Numbered from the stretch's first letter, positions 1-8,900 are shown. The stretch is DNA of 64,000 nt from Betaproteobacteria bacterium (GCA_016873935.1 VGVT01000011.1:1-64000), one strand, 5' to 3'. Made by a program: numbers and translations. Notes: generated by a model not told the origin, from the sequence alone.

Positions 1-85
1 CGGCTTCGAGCCGAAGACCGAACTGGCCGACGGCATCGCCCGCTGGGTGGACTGGTACCGGCGCCATGGTGCCGGGCTCAATTAG
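1..85 (+). CDS. C-terminal end of a nucleotide-sugar epimerase (partial)
   Basis: Only the last 27 codons are present, read in frame 2 and ending at TAG 83-85. The tail contains GFEPKTELADGIARWVDWY, which resembles the C-terminus of UDP-glucuronate 4-epimerase/CapI-type NAD-dependent epimerases (typically GFxPxTxLxxGxxxFVxWY). Such enzymes supply sugar nucleotides for polysaccharide synthesis, which fits the exopolysaccharide genes that follow. The Rossmann domain and catalytic residues lie outside the window, so the exact substrate cannot be judged. Confidence 0.7.
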   Translation, partial: GFEPKTELADGIARWVDWYRRHGAGLN

Positions 86-145
86 GCCGGACACCCGCAT
101 GCCGTCGTTCTGTCTAGAATGAACACATCCCCCGGGAGATTGCTC

Positions 146-655
146 ATGCGCCACCGAATCCGCCTCGCCCTGCCCCTGCTGCTTCTGTTCGCTTCCGCCG
201 CCGCGGCGTCCAGTGGTGTGTACAAATGGGTCGATCCCGGCGGCCGCACCCACTATTCCGACCAGCCGCCGCCTGGGGACACACGCGGCGCGCAGCAGAT
301 GCGCGGCAAGGGCAACGTGGTGGAGGTGGACAAGGAGTCCTATGCCGGCAAGCAGGCGCACGCGAAGAACCCGGTGGTGCTCTACGCTAACAACTGCGGC
401 CCCTTCTGCGACCAGGCTCGCGAGCACCTCAAGCGGCGCGGTGTCGCCTACAGCCAGAAAGATCCCTCCACCGACCCGGAACAGGCCCTGGAACTGAAAA
501 AGCTGGTCGGCGCCATGGAGGTACCAGTCATCGTGGTGGGCAAGTCTCACCTGAAGGGTTATGAGACCACCAGTTGGGACAGGCTGCTGGACGAGGCCGG
601 CTACCCGAAGACGCCGCTGGTGCCGCCCAGGCCGGAACCCCCGGTCAAACCCTGA
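146..655 (+). CDS. secreted DUF4124 / glutaredoxin-like protein
   Basis: 169 aa, probably periplasmic. The chosen ATG is preceded by a GGGAG ribosome site and opens directly into a signal peptide (MRHRIRLALPLLLLFASAAA); an ATG 27 nt upstream has no such site. After the signal comes a DUF4124-type segment (VYKWVDPGGRTHYSDQPP), then a glutaredoxin-like fold with NCGPFCDQA, in which two cysteines are three residues apart, and the cis-proline segment EVPVIVVG. Family members of this composition are usually called glutaredoxin family proteins, but their partners are unknown. It lies between an epimerase and an asparagine-synthase-like gene, so it may be co-transcribed with exopolysaccharide genes. 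A redox role is inferred only from the motif. Confidence 0.8.
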   Translation: MRHRIRLALPLLLLFASAAAASSGVYKWVDPGGRTHYSDQPPPGDTRGAQQMRGKGNVVEVDKESYAGKQAHAKNPVVLYANNCGPFCDQAREHLKRRGVAYSQKDPSTDPEQALELKKLVGAMEVPVIVVGKSHLKGYETTSWDRLLDEAGYPKTPLVPPRPEPPVKP

Positions 656-678
656 TCCGGACAGGAACAGCGCACCCC

Positions 679-2478
679 ATGCACCGCCTTGCAGGCTGGC
701 TCGGACACGACAGCACCGACGCCAGGCAAACCCTGGAAACCATGCTGGCTCCCTGTAGCGTAACGCGCCCGTCGCACGCGCACGCGGAGCCGTCGCGCGG
801 CCTCGCCGCCAACCTTCCCCTGGCCGTGGAGGGCGATCTTGCCGCCGTCATCACCGGCCGCCCCAGCTTCGCCAGCGCCGAACTGCGCGCCATGCCGGCG
901 GCCGCGGCCCTGCTCGCGCTCTGGAAACAGCACGGCCGCGAAGCGCCCAAACACATTCATGGAAATTTCGCCCTCGCCGTTCTGGACCGCAAGAGTCACA
1001 GCGCCTTCCTGGCTCTGGATCGCATCGGCGCCGAAAAGTTGGCCTTCGCCCCCGCCCACAACGGCGTCGTCTTCGCCAGCCAGGCCGACATGGTCGCCGC
1101 CCACCCTGCAGTGGGGCGCGAGCTGGATCCGCAGGGCCTGTTCAATTACCTGTATTTCCATCAGGTTCCCGCCCCCGGCAGTATTTTCACGGGCGTCGAG
1201 AAACTCCTGCCCGCGCAATGGGCGTATTGGAGGAGTGGAGAGGTCAGCCGGGGATTCTACTGGGCGCTGAACTACCGGGATGAGCCACGGGATGACTTCG
1301 CCGCCCAGGCGGAGCAATTCCATCATCTGCTGCGCGATTGCGTGGCTCGCGCCAAGGGCGAGGACGAGGTCGCCGCCTTCCTTTCGGGCGGGACAGACAG
1401 TTCCACGGTAAGCGGCGTGCTGAAGGAACTGAGCGGCCAAGCCAGGACCTATTCAATCGGCTTCGACGCCAATGGCTTCGACGAGATGGAATACGCCCGC
1501 ATCGCCGCCCGCCGCTTCGGCCTGGACATGCGCGAGTACTACTTGAAACCCGAGGATATCGTCAGCGCCATACCCATCATCGCCGGGCACTACGATGAAC
1601 CCTTCGCCAACGACTCCGCGGTGCCCACCTATTTCTGCGCACATCTGGCAGCATCGGAGGGGCATCGGGTCATGCTCGCAGGCGATGGCGGCGACGAAAT
1701 ATTCGGGGGCAACGAGCGCTACGCCAAGCAGAAGGTGTTCGAGGCCTACCACCTCATCCCCGAACTCGCGCGCAAGGGCCTCGTCGAACCCCTGGCCAGG
1801 CTGCCCGGTCTGGCGGCTCTGCCGCCCGTGCGCAAGGCGCAAAGCTACATCCGCCAGGCCAACATCCCGCTGCCCGAGCGCATGGAGTCCTACAATTTCG
1901 TCTACAGGCAGCCCCTCACGGAGATGTTCGCGCCTGAATTCCTTGCGCGGGTGGATTCTCATGTGCCCAGCACCCTGTTGAAGGAGGTTTACGATCGGAC
2001 GGACTCCGATTCCTTCATCAATCGCCTGCTGCATCTGGACCTCAAATTCACTCTGGCCGACAACGACCTGCGCAAGGTAACCGGCATGACCGAAGCCGCC
2101 GGCATCGAGGTCCGCTACCCCCTGCTGGACGACGCCCTGGTGGATTTCTCCGGCGAGGTACCACCGGACTGGAAGGTGAAGGGCCGCTACCTGCGCTGGT
2201 TCTTCAAGAAGGCCCTGGTGGGCTTCCTGCCGGACGAGATCATCAACAAGAGCAAGCATGGCTTCGGCCTGCCCTTCGGCGTTTGGGCCAGGGAATACGC
2301 ACCCTTGCGCGAACGGGTCGAGGACCGCCTCTCCGACCTGAAGAAGCGCGGCATCCTGCAGCCCGCCTACATCGACCATGTGCGCAGCGAACACATGACG
2401 GGACATGCGACCTATTTCGGCAAGATGATCTGGGTCATGACCACACTGGAAGAGTGGCTGCAAGCCGAACGCTTGTGA
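679..2478 (+). CDS. asparagine synthase-like amidotransferase of the exopolysaccharide locus, catalytic N-terminal Cys absent
   Basis: 599 aa. Asparagine synthase B-like architecture: a class II glutamine amidotransferase-like N-terminal domain (about residues 1-200), then an ATP-pyrophosphatase domain with the PP-loop SGGTDSS and downstream features typical of the family (AGDGGDEIFGG, EVRYPLLDD). Start chosen at ATG 679, with AGGAA at 663-667. The protein opens MHRLAGWLG rather than the MCGI of active glutaminases, and no in-frame upstream start restores a Cys at position 2, so glutamine hydrolysis is probably lost. Amidotransferases are regular members of exosortase-associated polysaccharide loci, where they are thought to amidate sugar acids. 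The true substrate is unknown. Confidence 0.85.
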   Translation: MHRLAGWLGHDSTDARQTLETMLAPCSVTRPSHAHAEPSRGLAANLPLAVEGDLAAVITGRPSFASAELRAMPAAAALLALWKQHGREAPKHIHGNFALAVLDRKSHSAFLALDRIGAEKLAFAPAHNGVVFASQADMVAAHPAVGRELDPQGLFNYLYFHQVPAPGSIFTGVEKLLPAQWAYWRSGEVSRGFYWALNYRDEPRDDFAAQAEQFHHLLRDCVARAKGEDEVAAFLSGGTDSSTVSGVLKELSGQARTYSIGFDANGFDEMEYARIAARRFGLDMREYYLKPEDIVSAIPIIAGHYDEPFANDSAVPTYFCAHLAASEGHRVMLAGDGGDEIFGGNERYAKQKVFEAYHLIPELARKGLVEPLARLPGLAALPPVRKAQSYIRQANIPLPERMESYNFVYRQPLTEMFAPEFLARVDSHVPSTLLKEVYDRTDSDSFINRLLHLDLKFTLADNDLRKVTGMTEAAGIEVRYPLLDDALVDFSGEVPPDWKVKGRYLRWFFKKALVGFLPDEIINKSKHGFGLPFGVWAREYAPLRERVEDRLSDLKKRGILQPAYIDHVRSEHMTGHATYFGKMIWVMTTLEEWLQAERL

Positions 2479-2494
2479 CGGTGGAACCGCACTG

Positions 2495-2839
2495 ATGGCC
2501 TGGCTCCTGCTGGCACCCCCGCTCGTGTGGGCGGCCCTCATCCTGTTGTATCTGCGTCCCTTGCGCGCGGCCTGGCGCGAACCGACCCTGCGCCATCCGG
2601 TGCTCATCGTCGAGAGCGACGACTGGGGCCCTGGCCCCACTGCCCATGCCACAGCCCTGCGGAAGATCGCGGCCGGCCTCGAACGTCCCCGGGACAGCCA
2701 CGGCCGCGCACCTGTCATGACCCTGGGCCTGACCCTTTCCTTGCCTGACAGCGCGGCCATCCATGCTGAATCTTCCGGAAGCGCGGCGGATACCCGACAG
2801 ACCGCTCTGCCTTACCGCGCCCGACTGCTCGGCGCCCCC
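2495..2839 (+). pseudogene. truncated gene for a membrane-anchored polysaccharide-deacetylase-like protein (5' part only)
   Basis: ATG 2495 opens a frame with an N-terminal membrane segment (about residues 3-22, LLLAPPLVWAALILLY) and then VLIVESDDWGPGP, a stretch typical of uncharacterised deacetylase-like proteins of exopolysaccharide loci. Family-like sequence continues to about residue 85 (VMTLGLTLSLPD) and perhaps to residue 115. Beyond that the frame runs antisense through wecB and has no family character, although it stays open to 3304. It directly follows the asparagine-synthase-like gene. The 3' part is missing, either through a genomic rearrangement or an assembly join near 2840. Confidence 0.55.
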
Positions 2840-3073
2840 GAGCATGATGTCGGCGGTCTGCACGGCGTGGCTGGCGGAGCCGACTTCCAGATTGACGTCC
2901 GGGCGGGGAATGCCGAGCTGCTCGAAAAAGCTGTCGCTCATCGACGGGTCGTAGTGCTGGCCGGTGTGCACAAGCTTGGCGGAAATGGGCTTGGCGCGAA
3001 AAGCCGCCATGATGGGCGCGATCTTCATGAAATTGGGGCGCGCGCCCACCACGCAGACCACTTCTACGCTCAT
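2840..3073 (-). pseudogene. wecB: truncated UDP-N-acetylglucosamine 2-epimerase, N-terminal part only
   Basis: Starts at ATG 3073, overlapping the stop of the ATPase gene (ATGA). The first 78 residues are clear WecB: VVGARPNFMKIAPIM, then LVHTGQHYD, then FFEQLGIPRPDVNL and HAVQTADIM. In intact homologues this is followed by a segment such as RFEPVL...VVGDVNST; here it changes abruptly at about 2840 to sequence that does not fit the family, although the frame stays open to 2435. About 300 residues, including the remaining catalytic residues, are missing. The intact enzyme would make UDP-ManNAc for the exopolysaccharide. The break coincides with the break in the plus-strand deacetylase-like gene. 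Confidence 0.8.
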
Positions 3074-4080
3074 TCGGTTTCCCGGCCGGCAGTGACGGTG
3101 AAAAGCACCTTGCGTACCAGGGGAGCGAGGCGATTGAGGGAACGCTCCATGGCCAGCAGGCGTTCCTCCAGGTTTTCCGGCAGGACCGCGACGGCCTGCG
3201 TCGGCGGCACATGCGTTGCCGCCGCGGCCTCGGCCGGCTCGGGCCTGTGCGCGCGCGGCGCCTGGTGGTGGACTTCCTGCTGCAGGTCGCTGATGACTTC
3301 CTGAACGGCGGCGGAATCGAGGTGGGTGCGTTCCTCCAGATAGCCGAACAGCAGCAGGCGGTCGCACAGGGTGTTGATGCGCAGGGGCACGCCGCCGGAG
3401 AACTGGTGGATGATGTCGAATGCATCCTCGCTGAACGAGGGGTTGCCCTGCCAGCCCGCGGTATTCAGGCGGTGCACGATGTACTGGATGGTCTCGTTGC
3501 GGTCGAGCGGGCCCAGGTGGTAGGAGGCGATCACCCGCTGGCGCAGTTGCAGCATTTCCGGGCTCTGGATGGTGTCGCGGAATTCGGGCTGGCCGAGCAG
3601 GAAGCTTTGCAGCAGGGATTTGTCGCCCTCGTGGAAGTTCGAGAGCATGCGCAGCTCTTCGACGGCGCGGTGATTCAGGTTCTGCGCCTCGTCGACGATG
3701 AGCAGGGGGCGGCGGTTCTGCCGCACGGCGAGGCGCAGGTAATCCTCCAGGCTCTTGAGCAGGGCGGATTTGGTCAGGCCCTCCGCCTGCAGGCCGAAGG
3801 AGGCGGCGACGCTGCGCAGGGTGTCGTCGGCATCGAGTTGGGTGCTGACCAGTTGGCCGATCAGGTAGGTGCCGTTCTCCAACTTCTTCAGCAGACTCTT
3901 CACCAGCAGGGTCTTGCCGGCGCCGACGTCGCCGGTGATGACGATGAAGCCCTCGCCCAGCGAGAGCCCGTATTCCAGGTAGGCGAAGGCGCGCTTGTGA
4001 CCCTTGCTGGCGAAGAAGAAGCGCGGATCCGGATTGAGCTGGAACGGCTTGTCCCTGAGGTGGTAATAGCTTTCGTACAT
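3070..4080 (-). CDS. XrtA/PEP-CTERM-associated ATPase (GspA/ExeA-like AAA)
   Basis: 336 aa, cytoplasmic. Begins MYESYYHLRDKPFQLNPDPR, the usual opening of ExeA-like ATPases (MYxxxxxLxxxPFxxxPDP). Walker A is GDVGAGKT at about residues 50-57 and Walker B is LLIVDEAQNL at about 125. An AAA_22-type core is followed by a variable Glu/Ala/Pro-rich tail. Homologues sit in exosortase-A polysaccharide loci and are annotated as XrtA-associated ATPase; their role in polymer export or assembly is not established. The start is preceded by the barrel-protein stop with a gap of 2 nt, and the stop overlaps wecB, so these genes form one transcription unit. Confidence 0.9.
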   Translation of the reverse strand: MYESYYHLRDKPFQLNPDPRFFFASKGHKRAFAYLEYGLSLGEGFIVITGDVGAGKTLLVKSLLKKLENGTYLIGQLVSTQLDADDTLRSVAASFGLQAEGLTKSALLKSLEDYLRLAVRQNRRPLLIVDEAQNLNHRAVEELRMLSNFHEGDKSLLQSFLLGQPEFRDTIQSPEMLQLRQRVIASYHLGPLDRNETIQYIVHRLNTAGWQGNPSFSEDAFDIIHQFSGGVPLRINTLCDRLLLFGYLEERTHLDSAAVQEVISDLQQEVHHQAPRAHRPEPAEAAAATHVPPTQAVAVLPENLEERLLAMERSLNRLAPLVRKVLFTVTAGRETE

Positions 4081-4082
4081 CG

Positions 4083-5651
4083 TCAGAAACTCATGTTGAG
4101 ACGCGCCGTCACGGCGTTCTCCTTGTAGCTGTCGCCGGGTTGGTCGGAATTGCGCTGCTGGTGGCGCAGATCGAGGACTGCGGAAGTCTTGGCGTCGAGA
4201 CGGTGGGTCAGGGACAAGCCCAGATTCCACAGGTCGCTTTCATCGCCGCCGACGCTGGTTTCATCCCTGGACACGCCACCGGTCAGGGCATAGGTGATGC
4301 GCGGCGAGGCCCGCAGGTTCCAGGAGCCTTGCAGGCCGATGGTCTTATCTTCGGCGCCGCTCGATTGATAGTGGCGCTTGTTGTGGTAGGCGCTCAGCCG
4401 GAAAGTGCTACGGCGGTGTGTGTAGGACATTGCGCCGCTGAGGACTTTCGAGGTGTAGGTTTCATTCAGTTGGGATTGATTAACTAAATCAAGGCGCCTA
4501 GAAACACAGCCGGGCAGAGATACTGGGGAAGCCGAGTAGCTGATGACTCCTCCACAGTTGTTTTCATAGATGCTACCGACGTAGTTGAGGAACTGTTGCT
4601 GGGAATTGGTCAGGTCCTCCTGATAGTTCAGGGTCCAGTTGGACTGGCGGGTGCGGTGACTGAAAGCGAGGCCATAGGTCCGGCCGAAGGCGCGCTGGCT
4701 GGTGGATGCCTTGAACGAGGTGCGCGGGGTGGGACTCAGTGTCGCGCTGCCACTCAGGAAGTTGCCGTTGTTGGAATGGTTGACGTAGACATCGGCGGAG
4801 AAACGCCTGCCAGGTGTATAGAACACGCCGAGACCGTAGTACTTGTAATCCTCCTCGGTGGTGTTCACACCCGTGAAATCGTTCTTCTCGAGGCCCGCCT
4901 GGGCCAGCAGGCCGTATTTCCTGTTCAGGGCGTAGCGCGCGTTGACCGAGGCGCGGTCCGAGCCGGTGTCGTCGGCGCCGTTGTTGTGGGTATCCGACTT
5001 CTCGTAATTCGCGCTCCAGGTCAGCGGGTAGTACAGGTTTCCGCTCACCGCACCGAGGCGATAGCGGGTGGTGCGCGCATCGGCGGTTTGCGAGTCCGAG
5101 GAAATCACGTCGTCCATGGCCACGCGCGCTTCCACTGTGGCGAAGGAACCGAAACGGTGCTTGAGGTAAGGGCTGAGCGAATAGGCGCCGACCTGGGAGG
5201 TATTGTTGATGCCTGACACGCCCACGCCCCCGCCGATCCCGCCCACACCCCGGTCCCCGGCCCGTGCGCCTTCCTTCAACTGCTGGGAGATACGCGCGGT
5301 GGCGTCGAGATAGAACCAATCCTCCACCAGTTCGGCGCTCGCCCGGCCATCGAGGCCGTGGTAAATGTCGTTGCGGCCGGAATCACTCGCGGAGAAGACG
5401 CCGGACATGCGGTAATCCGCCTGTACCTTCACGCGGCCGCCCTCGCGCTTGACAGCAATCCCCGGCGTGATTTCTGTGATCCAGGATGACTTGGCCTGGC
5501 TGCCGCTCACCAGATCGGGGTTGTCGGAATATCCCATCCCAAGACTGATGCGAGGCGTGATATCCCAATCGCCCGCTACCGCCAAAGCGGGCCATAGCAG
5601 GAGGAGAACGAGAAGGGAGCTACTGCTTCTGCTGCTGTCCGTACTCGCCAT
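4083..5651 (-). CDS. outer-membrane beta-barrel protein of the XrtA/PEP-CTERM exopolysaccharide system (TIGR03016-like)
   Basis: About 522 aa. A signal peptide (SLLVLLLLWPALAVA) is followed by GDWDITPRISLGMGYSDNPDL, and the protein ends RLNMSF with the C-terminal phenylalanine typical of outer-membrane barrels. The body is rich in alternating aromatic/polar strands with Asn and Ser. The start ATG 5651 overlaps the preceding kinase gene by 32 nt; no ribosome site is visible, so a nearby start is possible. By position (export lipoprotein, chain-length protein, kinase, barrel, ATPase) it matches the PEP-CTERM system-associated barrel that probably helps polymer cross the outer membrane. Specific function is inferred. 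Confidence 0.85.
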   Translation of the reverse strand: MASTDSSRSSSSLLVLLLLWPALAVAGDWDITPRISLGMGYSDNPDLVSGSQAKSSWITEITPGIAVKREGGRVKVQADYRMSGVFSASDSGRNDIYHGLDGRASAELVEDWFYLDATARISQQLKEGARAGDRGVGGIGGGVGVSGINNTSQVGAYSLSPYLKHRFGSFATVEARVAMDDVISSDSQTADARTTRYRLGAVSGNLYYPLTWSANYEKSDTHNNGADDTGSDRASVNARYALNRKYGLLAQAGLEKNDFTGVNTTEEDYKYYGLGVFYTPGRRFSADVYVNHSNNGNFLSGSATLSPTPRTSFKASTSQRAFGRTYGLAFSHRTRQSNWTLNYQEDLTNSQQQFLNYVGSIYENNCGGVISYSASPVSLPGCVSRRLDLVNQSQLNETYTSKVLSGAMSYTHRRSTFRLSAYHNKRHYQSSGAEDKTIGLQGSWNLRASPRITYALTGGVSRDETSVGGDESDLWNLGLSLTHRLDAKTSAVLDLRHQQRNSDQPGDSYKENAVTARLNMSF

Positions 5652-6624
5652 AACTGCCGTAGCCATAACCGTACCCGTATCCATAGCCGTAGTAGTCAAG
5701 GCCGCCGCCACGCGACGGGGCCTTGTTGAGGACGATGCCCACGTGCTCGCAATCGGCGATATGCGCGAGAGCGTCCTTCACCGCCTCCTGCGGCGTGCGC
5801 GAGGCCTCGACGACGAAGACGATCTGCCCCATGTAGGACGCCAGCACCGTCGCCTCGCTGGTCGCCAGCAGCGGGGGGCAGTCGAAGATGATGATGCGGT
5901 CTGGGTAGCGGCTGGCGATGTCCTGCACGAAATCGCGCATCGCCGAACTCGCCAGCAACTCGGTGGCATGAGCGAAACTGCGGCCGGCGGGCAGGACCGT
6001 CAGCTTGGCGATGTCGGTCTTGATCAGCACGTCGGAGAGTTCCACTGCGGGATCACGCAGCACGTCCAGAAGGCCGAGATCGGCATCCAGCCCGAGATAG
6101 CGGGGAATCGAGGACTTGGCCACGTCGGCGTCGATCAGCAGCACCGTGTTTTCCAGCTCGGTGGCCATGCTGATGGCCAGGTTGATGGAGGTGAAGGACT
6201 TGCCTTCGCCAGGCAATGAACTGGTGACCATGATCAGATTGCCATTGCGTACCGGCGCATTGCCCCCATGGCCGAGGGCATTGGTGATGAGCGGGCGTTT
6301 GATGAGCCGATATTCCTCGGCGATCTTGCTGCGCCCCGCATCCGGGGTTAGGGCGCCCATCCTGTGCAATCGGGCGATGTCGACGGAGCCCCGCTGGCTG
6401 CCGATGACGGTGGCGGGACCCTCGTCCTCCTCGATGCTGTGGGTGGGGACCACCCTGGCCGGCTCGTCGGGCTTCGTGAAGGAGGCTTCGGCGCGCTCGA
6501 TGGCGGCCTCGATCAGGCGACCGCTGTCGTCCCTGGACGCCGCCGGCCGGTTGGAAACGATGGCGGAAGGGGGAGGGGTTTCCTCCTGGCCCAGTTTACC
6601 CGCCGCGCGTTCGATGATGCTCAT
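5620..6624 (-). CDS. XrtA-associated tyrosine-protein kinase (CpsD/CapB-like autokinase) with Tyr-Gly tail
   Basis: 334 aa BY-kinase that regulates exopolysaccharide polymerisation with its chain-length partner. Walker A is SSLPGEGKS (about residues 135-143), Walker A' is VLLIDADVAKSS (about 163-174), Walker B is IIIFDCPPLL. The C-terminus is an extreme tyrosine cluster, alternating Tyr and Gly from about residue 312, followed by YGEYGQQQKQ; such clusters are the autophosphorylation sites of bacterial tyrosine kinases. It starts 14 nt after the chain-length gene. The DNA behind the tail is a short tandem repeat (TAYGGN units), so its length could vary between strains. Confidence 0.9.
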   Translation of the reverse strand: MSIIERAAGKLGQEETPPPSAIVSNRPAASRDDSGRLIEAAIERAEASFTKPDEPARVVPTHSIEEDEGPATVIGSQRGSVDIARLHRMGALTPDAGRSKIAEEYRLIKRPLITNALGHGGNAPVRNGNLIMVTSSLPGEGKSFTSINLAISMATELENTVLLIDADVAKSSIPRYLGLDADLGLLDVLRDPAVELSDVLIKTDIAKLTVLPAGRSFAHATELLASSAMRDFVQDIASRYPDRIIIFDCPPLLATSEATVLASYMGQIVFVVEASRTPQEAVKDALAHIADCEHVGIVLNKAPSRGGGLDYYGYGYGYGYGYGSYGEYGQQQKQ

Positions 6625-6638
6625 GTCCGCTCCTTTGC

Positions 6639-8201
6639 CTATGCCGCCGGGGAAAGCACGAGGTAGTAGATCAACTGGGCGATCAGGGCCAAGCCCAAGG
6701 CCAGGGCACCAGCGCCGAACAACAGGATGCCGCGGCGCGCCTTGCGACGGGACGCATCCGTCTCGATCATAGTCACCATGCCCAGCAGGGGCACGTTGGA
6801 CAGATCGCGGAGTTGCCGCCGGCTGTCCACCGTCGGCCGCAACTGCGTCAACAGGAAGGCCAGGGCCAGACCGGCGCCGATGCCGCCCAGGGGCACGACG
6901 GAAACCAGCAGGGGACGATTCGGCCAGGCCGGTTTGTTGGGTACCCGTGGCGGGTCGACAACCCGGAAATCGACGATGTCGGTCTTGCTTTCCACCTCGC
7001 CGGACAAGCTCGCGGTTTCCCGCCGCGCCAGCATTTCGGAATATTTCTGCTTATAGATTTCGAGATCGCGGGTCAATTGGGTGTACTCGGACTCGATCTG
7101 CGGGATGCGGTCCACCGCTCGGTAGAGGTCGGCGCGCTTCCTCTCCATCTGCGCCACCCTGGCCTTGAGCGAAGCCAAGTTGGCGTCCGCCTCGGCGATG
7201 GCGATGGTCAACTGCTGGTAGATCGGGTTCTGCGCCTTCAGCGTACTCTGCGGCTGTTCCTTGAACTGGGCCTTGAAGGCCTCTTCCTCCTGCTTCTTCT
7301 GCTCCTGCAGTCGGGCGATCAACTGCTTGGTGCGGCCGATGTCCGGGTGCACATCGGTATAGCGCAGACGCAGATTATCCAACTGGCCCTGCAGGGCCGC
7401 GATGCGTCCGTCCAGAGCGGTGGTGGTCGCCGTGACCGGCGCCGGACCGGGTGCGGGACTGACCAGCACCTCTTCCTGATCTTCGAGTTGCTGTTGCAGT
7501 TGCTTCTTGCGGTTGGCTGCCTCGTCGAGTTCCAGCTTGGCCTGCTCCAGGGCGACGCTGATCTGGCTGAGCTTGGAGTAGAAGTCCCCACCCTGGCCAG
7601 GCATGGTGCCGACGTTACGGCGCTTGAACTCCTCGACTTCCTTCTCTTTTTCGAGCAGTCGGGCCTCGTAGGATTTGAGCTGGTCCTCGATGAACTTCTG
7701 GGTATTGGAAATATCCTTGCGCGCGCCACCCAGGCTGCTTTCCGTGAAGATGGTCAACAGCGCCTGCACCACCCGCCTGGCCAGATCCGGATTGGCGTGC
7801 TGGTAGGCGATGGTATAGAGGTTCTCGCGGTTGGTGCCTTGCAGGGAAATCGCCTTGGCCAGCTCGGTATACAGCTCTTCCTGCTGCTTGGGCGTCTTCG
7901 CGCGCAGATCGAGGTCGGTCATGCGCGCCACCTTTTCCAGATTGGGGCGGCTCGCCAGGGTGCGGGTGACCATGGCCACCTGCTGCTCGACGTTGGGCTG
8001 CACCGCCATGCCCGACATCAACGGGCGCAGCAGCGACTGGGTGTCGACGTAAACGCGGGCCTGGGCCTCGTAGCGGTTCTCCAGGGTATACACCCACACC
8101 CAGCCGACCACCGCGACCAGCCAGGCGATGACCAGCACCACCCAGCGCTTGCGCCATACCGCCAGGGCATACCCCATGACCTGATCAAAGGCTTCATTCA
8201 T
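6639..8201 (-). CDS. exopolysaccharide chain-length determinant (Wzz/PCP family, XrtA type)
   Basis: 520 aa inner-membrane polysaccharide co-polymerase. The first membrane segment is at about residues 20-38 (WVVLVIAWLVAVVGWVWVY), followed by the Wzz-type periplasmic start (NRYEAQARVYVDT), a long coiled-coil region rich in Glu/Lys/Gln (about 160-400), a second membrane region around LLVSVVPLGGIGAGLALAF, and a last hydrophobic helix near the C-terminus. It partners the tyrosine kinase encoded immediately downstream. Length and layout match chain-length proteins of PEP-CTERM exopolysaccharide loci. Confidence 0.93.
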   Translation of the reverse strand: MNEAFDQVMGYALAVWRKRWVVLVIAWLVAVVGWVWVYTLENRYEAQARVYVDTQSLLRPLMSGMAVQPNVEQQVAMVTRTLASRPNLEKVARMTDLDLRAKTPKQQEELYTELAKAISLQGTNRENLYTIAYQHANPDLARRVVQALLTIFTESSLGGARKDISNTQKFIEDQLKSYEARLLEKEKEVEEFKRRNVGTMPGQGGDFYSKLSQISVALEQAKLELDEAANRKKQLQQQLEDQEEVLVSPAPGPAPVTATTTALDGRIAALQGQLDNLRLRYTDVHPDIGRTKQLIARLQEQKKQEEEAFKAQFKEQPQSTLKAQNPIYQQLTIAIAEADANLASLKARVAQMERKRADLYRAVDRIPQIESEYTQLTRDLEIYKQKYSEMLARRETASLSGEVESKTDIVDFRVVDPPRVPNKPAWPNRPLLVSVVPLGGIGAGLALAFLLTQLRPTVDSRRQLRDLSNVPLLGMVTMIETDASRRKARRGILLFGAGALALGLALIAQLIYYLVLSPAA

Positions 8202-8244
8202 CCCGTTTGTCTCCTGACAGGAAAGGCAGCTTCACGCGGACGAA

Positions 8245-8874
8245 TCAGAACCAGCTTTCGGGGATGAGCAGCACGTCGCCGGGCAGAATGTCGACGTTGG
8301 CGGAAATATCGCCTTCCTTCAGCAGGTCATCCAGGCGGACCGCGTACTGTTGCGGCTTGCCATCGACCACGCGGAGGATGCTGGCGCGGTTGCCGTCGGC
8401 GAAGTCTGTGACGCCACCCACCATGATCATGAGATCGACCAGGGACATGTGCTCGCGATAGCTGAGCGTCTGCGGTTTGGCGGCCTGGCCGAGCACGCGG
8501 ATCTGCTGGTCGTAGGGCCCCACGCCGCCGGCGACGGTGACGGTGACCACGGGATCCTGAATGTAGCGGGCGAGGATCTTCTCGACTTCACGCGCCAGCT
8601 GGGTGGGCGTGCGGCCGCTGGCCTGCAGGTCCTCCACCAGGTTCATGGTGACCTTGCCGTCCGGGCGAATGGGGAAGGAACCGGAAACCTCGGGATTGCC
8701 CCACACGAAGACGTTGACTGAATCGCCGGGCCCGAGAATGTACAACCACTCCGATGGCGCGGTGGCCTTGGCCGGAACGGGCGTCGCCTTGACCGGGGCC
8801 GGGGGGTAAAGGGGATCACTGGCACAGGCGGTCAGGAAAGCCGCCAGCAGGACGGGCAAGAAATGGCGTTTCAT
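8245..8874 (-). CDS. polysaccharide export outer-membrane lipoprotein (Wza-like, XrtA type)
   Basis: 209 aa. Lipoprotein signal with lipobox LTAC (MKRHFLPVLLAAFLTAC), then a poly_export domain (YILGPGDSVNVFVWGNPEVS ... VRPDG-type segment) and a SLBB-like domain (IRVLGQAAKPQTLSYREHMS). It should form the outer-membrane export channel for the polymer. First gene of the minus-strand export operon, 43 nt before the chain-length gene. GGGAGA lies upstream of the ATG and a sigma-54-like promoter sits just ahead of it (8901-8918). Confidence 0.93.
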   Translation of the reverse strand: MKRHFLPVLLAAFLTACASDPLYPPAPVKATPVPAKATAPSEWLYILGPGDSVNVFVWGNPEVSGSFPIRPDGKVTMNLVEDLQASGRTPTQLAREVEKILARYIQDPVVTVTVAGGVGPYDQQIRVLGQAAKPQTLSYREHMSLVDLMIMVGGVTDFADGNRASILRVVDGKPQQYAVRLDDLLKEGDISANVDILPGDVLLIPESWF

Positions 8875-8900
8875 TCGGGTTCTCCCACTACAGGTCGAAA

